From contig JAFLVB010000010.1 of assembly GCA_022508465.1 (NCBI GenBank), positions 1 to 32,766 of the forward strand: a DNA stretch of 32,766 nucleotides. The letters are read 5' to 3'. Numbering within the stretch: the first letter of the stretch is position 1; the number at the start of each line of letters is the position of its first letter. The notes under the pieces are model-generated. The model made no database searches and was not told the origin of the DNA. It saw only the letters and a program-made list of their open reading frames with translations. This document shows, piece by piece, positions 27,196 to 32,766 of the stretch. The position numbers were made by a program, and so were the translations under genes. The stretch is from Clostridiales bacterium. GTDB lineage: Bacteria > Bacillota > Clostridia > Christensenellales > Pumilibacteraceae.

Positions 27196-27215
27196 CTCTT
27201 TTGTATCTTATTTAT

Positions 27216-28202
27216 TTATCTTTGATTGCTCTCTATATCTTTATCATTAGTTATGTCGTCTTTAATGTCTGTAACTAACTCTTCTTGTCCTTCTGGTATT
27301 TTCTCTTGACACTCCGTTATTTCGTCCGACTTAGTGATTTCTTCAGGCACCGCAAGTTCTTTTTGTTCCGCTTGGGCTGGAACGTCTTTAGACTCACTAT
27401 TCTCGGGCTGCTCTTGCGCGTTAATGTCAATTTCTGACATATCCGTACGTTTATGACTATTAAAACAGCCCATCAGTCTGCTCTTTAGGCGCTGCCAGAT
27501 CTTGCACAGGGGAGCCTTCTCTTGGCTCTCAGTTACTTCTTCCGTTTCAAATTTCTCTTCATCTTGAGACGATTCCCCGTGCATATGGGCGTCATTCTCC
27601 TTAGTTACGTCCAAATCTTCATGGGGCTTTTGCCCCTTGTCTTTGACAAGCTTGATGATATTTTTGCTTTGCTTTACCGCAAAATATATCACACCGAAAA
27701 TTATAACCAGATACAACCAGTTTATAGGAACTCGCAAAAACGACATTATTGCGCCTAAAAACGTGGAGTGGAAAATCTCCTTGCCGATAAAGTTGGTCGA
27801 GTACACATAATCGTCGTCGTACTTAGGATTGCTTATGCCCCAGGTTTCGAGATATATGGATTTATCGCCAATTTCGTTCACGCCTTCGTACACGCCGACC
27901 ACGCGATGGACAACTCGCTTATCCTTGAAGGTTCCGTTTAACCCTAAAAATACGGCGTTATCCCCCTCCTTTATGTCGGTAATGTCGCAACTCTTGACGA
28001 TAATCAGATCGCCGACCTTAATTTCGGGGGACATGGAGTCTGTCACCACGATAGCAAACGAATATCCGAAGATTTCCGCCTGTCCGTTTTTTGACCGCGC
28101 CGAAACCGACGTTATAAACACGTACAGCGCGAGGCCGAATATCGCCACCGACAGCACCAGACTGACCAAGGAATATACTTGCTTCTTATTTGGTTTCTCC
28201 AT
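27216..28202 (-). CDS. SipW/ER-type signal peptidase I with long acidic C-terminal tail, 328 aa
   Basis: 'FAIVVTDSMSPEIKVGDLIIVKSCDITDIKEGDNAVFL....KRVVHRVVGVYEG', TM after the catalytic domain, then an approximately 140-aa Glu-rich tail. Overlaps the upstream gene by 17 bp. Confidence 0.85.
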   Translation of the reverse strand: MEKPNKKQVYSLVSLVLSVAIFGLALYVFITSVSARSKNGQAEIFGYSFAIVVTDSMSPEIKVGDLIIVKSCDITDIKEGDNAVFLGLNGTFKDKRVVHRVVGVYEGVNEIGDKSIYLETWGISNPKYDDDYVYSTNFIGKEIFHSTFLGAIMSFLRVPINWLYLVIIFGVIYFAVKQSKNIIKLVKDKGQKPHEDLDVTKENDAHMHGESSQDEEKFETEEVTESQEKAPLCKIWQRLKSRLMGCFNSHKRTDMSEIDINAQEQPENSESKDVPAQAEQKELAVPEEITKSDEITECQEKIPEGQEELVTDIKDDITNDKDIESNQR

Positions 28203-29793
28203 CGTATTTGTCTTTTAGCTCTTGCAGCTTTTTCAGCTCGCGATCGCGCTTAGCCTTTTCACGGCGCTGGCGCAAACGCTCCTCGCGCTTAGCCTCCTTA
28301 GCCGCATCTGCCTCGCGACGTTCCTTCTCGTACTTGTCGGCAGTCTTCTGCGCAAGACGAGTCTGGGCCTCGAGAGCCTTAAGCTTTTTAGTCTTATTCT
28401 TTTCTATATTATCAATCCTACGCTTCTTTTCTTTTGCGAGGTCCTTTTGCAGTTTTTCGAGCTTTAAGATTTCGCGCTTTTCGAGCTTTAGCGTCTTTTC
28501 AAGCTCCTGCTTTTGCAGCTGCGCAAGCTGGTGATATCTTTTTAGCAGCACCTTCTGATTTTTGACCGCAGCCTCTTTAGCTTGAATCGCCGTTCTGCCC
28601 TTGGGCTGCTTTTCGTACTCGGACGTGATGATGTCCTTGTACATCTCGCCGTTAATCTTGGCGATTGCGCGGAAAAAGTGGCGGAAGTTGAGGTCGAGCT
28701 CTTTATCCTCCTCCATCTGATTGCGACGGATTGCGCGAATAAGCTCGTTGCGCATCTGGCGGAAGTAATACTCGTTGACAGCGTCCTCGCCCTGCTCGTT
28801 GGTATCTGCGCCAAAGTCTGGGTCGTACTTATAGTTTTGGACAACCTTGTAGTGGCGCTCTGTGCGCTTTGTAATGGGGAGACTCGCATACTCGTCACGC
28901 CTGAGATTGCCGTCGAGCACAAGTGATTCGAGTGCAAGCGTATTGATAGCGGTCAAATCATCATAATAATCGCCTTCTACCGGCAGCACCTTTTCGGTGA
29001 TTTCGGCAGAATATCCCATCGTATTGTACGAAGAAATGAACAACCACAACTGATAGCAATTGCGATAGTCGACGTTCATACGGAGCATATTGGTCTTTTG
29101 GATGGGCGGCTTGACAGGCTTTGCCTTAGCCATTATGCGGCAGAATTCCGAATTTTTAATTATATGTATTCGCCTACGAATAAAATCGATTTTCTCAAGC
29201 TGCTCGTTTAGCTTTGCCGCAGCTTCCTCGTCATCCGAAGGTTTATTAACCTTTATGTCGAAGCTGCACTCAAAGTCGCTTTCGCCCATTTTAAATGCCG
29301 AGTGCATTTTAAGGTTGGTCTTGTCAAAATTCTTAGCCTTGTCACTAATCTCCGAATAGCGCCTTTCAACGAAGTCATAGACTCTTTCGATAAGCGCATA
29401 GACAAATCTGTTTTCGTAAATAGCGAGGTCCTCTTCTATTTCGGTAACGAGCACCTTGCTTGGACGCACGTTGTTCTCAGTAAAAGCCTGGATATTCTGC
29501 GTGTGCGAGGCAAGATGACGAACTGTATTCGCATTTGTCCTTTTTGCCTTTTCGACAGCAACGACCTCGTGATCCTCCTTAATGAATCTGCGCGGATTGC
29601 GCACGATCGTCTCGATAGAGAACAGCACACCCTCTATCGTATAAATCCACTTATCGTCGAGGGCAAAGCGCTCGGCAACAAAGTTATGGAACACCTTGTT
29701 GTTGCCCGAACGTAAAGCATCGAGGAACTTATTATAAAGCTCCTCGTCGCCCTGAAATTTCTGTATAAAATTGCTTAAAAACTGTTCTTCCAT
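28186..29793 (-). CDS. DUF2357/McrC-like protein with long C-terminal coiled coil (module B partner), 535 aa
   Basis: 'IYENRFVYALIERVYDFVERR', 'RRIHIIKNSEFCRIMAKAKPVKPPIQKTNMLRMNVDYRNCYQLWLFISSY'; C-terminus 'LQKQELEKTLKLEKREILKLEKLQKDLAKEKKRRIDNIEK...' is a charged coiled coil. Confidence 0.65.
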   Translation of the reverse strand: MEEQFLSNFIQKFQGDEELYNKFLDALRSGNNKVFHNFVAERFALDDKWIYTIEGVLFSIETIVRNPRRFIKEDHEVVAVEKAKRTNANTVRHLASHTQNIQAFTENNVRPSKVLVTEIEEDLAIYENRFVYALIERVYDFVERRYSEISDKAKNFDKTNLKMHSAFKMGESDFECSFDIKVNKPSDDEEAAAKLNEQLEKIDFIRRRIHIIKNSEFCRIMAKAKPVKPPIQKTNMLRMNVDYRNCYQLWLFISSYNTMGYSAEITEKVLPVEGDYYDDLTAINTLALESLVLDGNLRRDEYASLPITKRTERHYKVVQNYKYDPDFGADTNEQGEDAVNEYYFRQMRNELIRAIRRNQMEEDKELDLNFRHFFRAIAKINGEMYKDIITSEYEKQPKGRTAIQAKEAAVKNQKVLLKRYHQLAQLQKQELEKTLKLEKREILKLEKLQKDLAKEKKRRIDNIEKNKTKKLKALEAQTRLAQKTADKYEKERREADAAKEAKREERLRQRREKAKRDRELKKLQELKDKYDGETK

Positions 29794-29809
29794 AATAATT
29801 ACCTATGAA

Positions 29810-31351
29810 CTATGACATCTTTTGAAGCTCTTTGATGTACTCGAGGCACTTACTCATTTCACCCTTGCCGAACGTCTTGTCAAGGAATGTGCTAAGCTCA
29901 CTTAGCTCCTTGGTAAGGAACGGGAGGTTGAGCGCTTTGAACTTGTGCAAGATCTTGGAGCAAACAATGAAGTCAATACCACCAATCTCTGTGCCGCCGC
30001 ACGCCATATAAGCCGGGACGAACAAGCGAAGCTGCTTCATGATACGGTTACCAAACGTAACCTTGAACTTCTGCATTATAAAGTTATCGAGTAGCTTAAT
30101 CTTTTCCTTATTCTCTTCGGAAATCGAATATTCCTGATGAGCTTGGTCAAACAGCTGCGCAAGATAGGTCTGCGTGCAGTTGAGTGCTTCGGTTATGGGC
30201 GCATCAAAGTAATTTGCCTTTTGGTTGATCTCAAGTGTAATTGCACGGTCATAAACCTTATCTGTAATTGTGAATGTCGAGTCGTCGTTGTTCGCGGTGC
30301 CGACAAACCAAACGTTTTGCGGAATAAGAAGTTTACCGTAAACGATGTTCGCAGGGTCGGACGGGCTGGGCGCAGCAACGATGTCGACCTTCCACTCGCT
30401 GTAATCGGGCATTTCCATGATAGACAAAAAGTCTGCAAAGTAGTACTCGATACGCGCGATGTTCATTTCGTCGAGAACGACAAAGTTGGGGTCATCTCGG
30501 TATGTACATTCGTAAACGCGGGCAAGGAAGTCGGTCTCGTTGAACTTCTTGGTGAATTCGTTGAAGTAACCGATAAGCTCTGCTCTATCACGCCAGGACG
30601 GCTGAACGGAGCAAATTGCAGTTTCGTTTTTAAAGAACTTACCCATTGCATACGGCAAGCTCGTTTTACCTGTACCAGATATACCTTCGAGGATAAGGAG
30701 ATGGGATGTTGCAAGACCTGCAAACCACAGCCTTATGGTCTCCTTGGGATAGTACAGTTTAAGCTGAGAAGCCGCAAAGTTGACGAATCGTTCAACGATT
30801 TCCTCAAGATTGAGCATATCCGAGTCTTCCATAAAGACTATGTTTGGCTCGCGAGCGTACTTCTCGTCCAAATTGATAAGTTTTGTAAATCGGCTCTCGC
30901 CTGCGTCGACTTGTTCTTCCTGACCTGCCGGCAGCAAATCCTGCGCCGAGGATGCCAATTCTTCGCTGGTATCGACGTTGAGCTTGAGCGCGAAAATCTG
31001 ACTCTTTTCCTTTACGAGCTGGTCAGCCTGCTCTCTTAAGCGCGCAATTTCCTCGACGAGTTTGTCCTTTTCGACAGCCTCACCGCGGAAAATAATGTAG
31101 CGGCGTATGAGCTGAACAAGACGATAGCCCAAAAAGAATATAAAAGTCGAATTTATGGCAACGATAAGGATAAGCACAATCCACGCCATCCAGTCGAATG
31201 TGCCTAACGCGTTGCCGAGCTGCTTAAAGTAAAAGCCTATATCCTGTATAAAGAATTTGTAGAAAGCTTTACCTATGCTGCTGATGAACGCCCAAATATT
31301 TTGCAGCAGATACCACAAAAAATCGACGTAATATTGAGCAAAATCACCCAT
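29810..31351 (-). CDS. Membrane-anchored McrB-like AAA+ ATPase (module B), 513 aa
   Basis: N-terminal hydrophobic/TM region then Walker A LEGISGTGKTSLPYAM, 'WRDRAELIGYFNEFTKKFNETDF', Walker B 'NFVVLDEMNIARIEYYFADFLSIME', 'VGTANNDDSTFTITDKVYDRAITLE'. Clear homolog of the 12901-14715 product. Confidence 0.88.
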   Translation of the reverse strand: MGDFAQYYVDFLWYLLQNIWAFISSIGKAFYKFFIQDIGFYFKQLGNALGTFDWMAWIVLILIVAINSTFIFFLGYRLVQLIRRYIIFRGEAVEKDKLVEEIARLREQADQLVKEKSQIFALKLNVDTSEELASSAQDLLPAGQEEQVDAGESRFTKLINLDEKYAREPNIVFMEDSDMLNLEEIVERFVNFAASQLKLYYPKETIRLWFAGLATSHLLILEGISGTGKTSLPYAMGKFFKNETAICSVQPSWRDRAELIGYFNEFTKKFNETDFLARVYECTYRDDPNFVVLDEMNIARIEYYFADFLSIMEMPDYSEWKVDIVAAPSPSDPANIVYGKLLIPQNVWFVGTANNDDSTFTITDKVYDRAITLEINQKANYFDAPITEALNCTQTYLAQLFDQAHQEYSISEENKEKIKLLDNFIMQKFKVTFGNRIMKQLRLFVPAYMACGGTEIGGIDFIVCSKILHKFKALNLPFLTKELSELSTFLDKTFGKGEMSKCLEYIKELQKMS

Positions 31352-31399
31352 ATAAGTCCCCTAATATAATATTCTCATCATTTCCCTGAGGTTTTTTAT

Positions 31400-31494
31400 T
31401 CACCCACCTTAGCCGAGGCACAAAGTGTCGAACGATACGGAGCGTTAGCAGAGTACCTGCTCGTGCTCCCATTTCTCTCAAGGTGGAGGGCTAA
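31400..31494. repeat. Dispersed intergenic repeat element, copy 3
   Basis: cacccaccttagccgaggcacaaagtgtcgaacgatacggagcg...ctcaaggtggagggct; starts and ends with complementary CACC(T/C)...GGTGG segments. Confidence 0.5.
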
Positions 31495-31506
31495 AAGAAA
31501 ACCTTG

Positions 31507-32322
31507 TTATTTCGCCTCTTCCGTCGGCTTCTCACCTTCGGACTTTTCCGCAGGCGGTGCCGATTGTTCCGCGGGAGCAGTTGTGCCACCCATATCTGCA
31601 GGGATTTGCACGCCCTGAGCGCGGAGCTTAGCAATAAGTTCTTCCTCGTACTTAGCCTTGTTTACCGAAGCGTTTGCCTTTTTAACCTTGAGGATTTCGC
31701 GAACAAGGTTAAAAGCGCAGTAAATAACGATAAGGAAAGACGGAATTACAATGCACGCAAGGAAACCGTTTGACGAGTTAAAGAAGTTAAGGATCTTTCC
31801 GATCGCGCCGGCGTTACCTGTAACAACGCCTATAACGCAGTAAAGTCCGCTTGCAGATTCGTCAGCCGTAACCCAATAGCTATCGCGACCGGTGTTGTGA
31901 TCACCCTTGGTCTTGTAACTAACCACGCCATCGATATTGCCTATTTCGACAATACGGTGGGAGTTGATAAATTGTACTCTTTCGCCGTTGACGGTCTCCT
32001 CGACCATGAAGGAAATGATGTCGCCTTCTTCGAGGTTACGCCTTGCCTCGGCGCTCTTGAGGACCTTGACCTTTATGAGGTCGCCCTTCTCGAAGCCGAG
32101 CAGCTTATCGGTGCCCACGAACTCCTCGGGCATAACGCCGCCGCTCATAGACTCTGACTGTACTACCATGTAGGCTGTACCGAACATGGATGTATACCCC
32201 TGCTTTTTGGAGGTAATGTTATTGATCGTGACAAGTAAAGCAACAACAAGTATTACCCCCACTACCACATTTACTACAATATTGACTATTTTATTAGTCT
32301 TTTGTTTTTTCTGTTCGTCCAT
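31507..32322 (-). CDS. SipW/ER-type signal peptidase I, 271 aa
   Basis: TM, 'AYMVVQSESMSGGVMPEEF', 'GDLIKVKVLK', 'VQFINSHRIVEIG', 'KGDHNTGRDSYWVT', second TM, and a short Pro/Ala/Glu tail. Confidence 0.85.
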   Translation of the reverse strand: MDEQKKQKTNKIVNIVVNVVVGVILVVALLVTINNITSKKQGYTSMFGTAYMVVQSESMSGGVMPEEFVGTDKLLGFEKGDLIKVKVLKSAEARRNLEEGDIISFMVEETVNGERVQFINSHRIVEIGNIDGVVSYKTKGDHNTGRDSYWVTADESASGLYCVIGVVTGNAGAIGKILNFFNSSNGFLACIVIPSFLIVIYCAFNLVREILKVKKANASVNKAKYEEELIAKLRAQGVQIPADMGGTTAPAEQSAPPAEKSEGEKPTEEAK

Positions 32323-32359
32323 AGTAAGACTCCTCTATACTATAAAATTACACATATAT

Positions 32360-32388
32360 ATTTTACCACAAGTAAAACAAAAATTCAA
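32360..32388 (-). promoter_or_regulatory. Sigma-A-like promoter of the right-hand SipW/AAA+ operon
   Basis: On minus: TTGAAT (plus 32383-32388), 17-bp spacer, TAAAAT (plus 32360-32365); about 40 bp upstream of the ATG at 32322, with RBS AGAGGAG. Confidence 0.65.
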
Positions 32389-32617
32389 GAGATATGCAAG
32401 GGTTTTTTTAAAAAAATATTTGGCAGATATTAGGTGCGCCTTATGTCGTGATTGAAAATTGTCTTGTCAAATAAAAATGACATTTTTGATAGTAAAGATA
32501 GCAACTTATAATCTTTATTAAAAATGCCCAAAATAGCTGCTTTTAAATTAACTCGGGTTCTCGCCATTTTATAACTTTGTCAATCCATCTTTTCGGCTAA
32601 TGGCAGAGCGATTATTA

Positions 32618-32705
32618 AGTCACCCTCTTTAGCCGAGCAAAGCGAGCTTTAAGGCTCCCATTAGTAAGGGGAGCTGGCTGCGGGCTTGTGAGCAGACTAA
32701 GGGGA
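32618..32705. repeat. Dispersed intergenic repeat element, copy 4
   Basis: gtcaccctctttagccgagcaaagcgagctttaaggctcccattagtaaggggagctggctgcggg; shares the reverse-complement core CTCGGCTaaAGaGGGTGA with copy 3. Confidence 0.5.
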
Positions 32706-32766
32706 TTGTGTATAACCTCCTCCCTTCCCCCCTTGCGTAAAATCGCACTTTTGCGAAGAATTGCTT

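Noticed and set aside
30137-31039. 300-aa plus-strand ORF
   Set aside because: Fully antisense to the AAA+ ATPase gene (29810-31351), which has clear Walker motifs. The plus frame shows no family signature.
32473-32487. Inverted repeat AAAAATG-A-CATTTTT near the right edge
   Set aside because: AT-rich, no T-run terminator context and no adjacent gene in the window; could be chance.
1-32766. tRNA/rRNA genes, transposases, integrases or prophage structural genes
   Set aside because: None recognised on either strand by reading; no basis for reporting.

Overview
The window looks like a chromosomal segment from a low-to-mid GC, probably uncultured, Firmicutes/Clostridia-like bacterium; this placement is inferred from gene content, sigma-A-like promoters and RBSs. 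Most of it is a cell-surface/secretion locus. On the minus strand, about 17.15 kb down to the left edge, there is a tightly packed gene series: two TasA-like proteins with SipW-cognate-type N-termini, an ER/SipW-type signal peptidase, a membrane-anchored McrB-like AAA+ ATPase, a DUF2357/McrC-like partner ending in a zinc ribbon, an ABC ATPase and permease, an 841-aa exported protein, and a 379-aa probable lipoprotein with an InlB-B/Flg_new repeat. A second promoter then precedes a TasA-like protein and a giant InlB-B/Flg_new repeat protein that runs off the left edge. That giant ORF is missing from the supplied track. In the middle are a feoA-feoB operon with a 54-aa FeoB-associated Cys-rich protein (also absent from the track), and a divergent HD-GYP membrane protein gene followed on the plus strand by two large exported proteins with the same N-terminal type. 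On the right, a minus-strand operon repeats the core module: SipW-type signal peptidase, membrane AAA+ ATPase, DUF2357-like protein (here with a long coiled coil), then a further SipW-type peptidase. The strongest candidate for an undescribed system is this twice-occurring triad of SipW-type signal peptidase, membrane-tethered McrB-like AAA+ and DUF2357-like protein, embedded among surface-fibre-like substrates rather than defence genes. All family calls are made by eye from the sequence; no searches were run.
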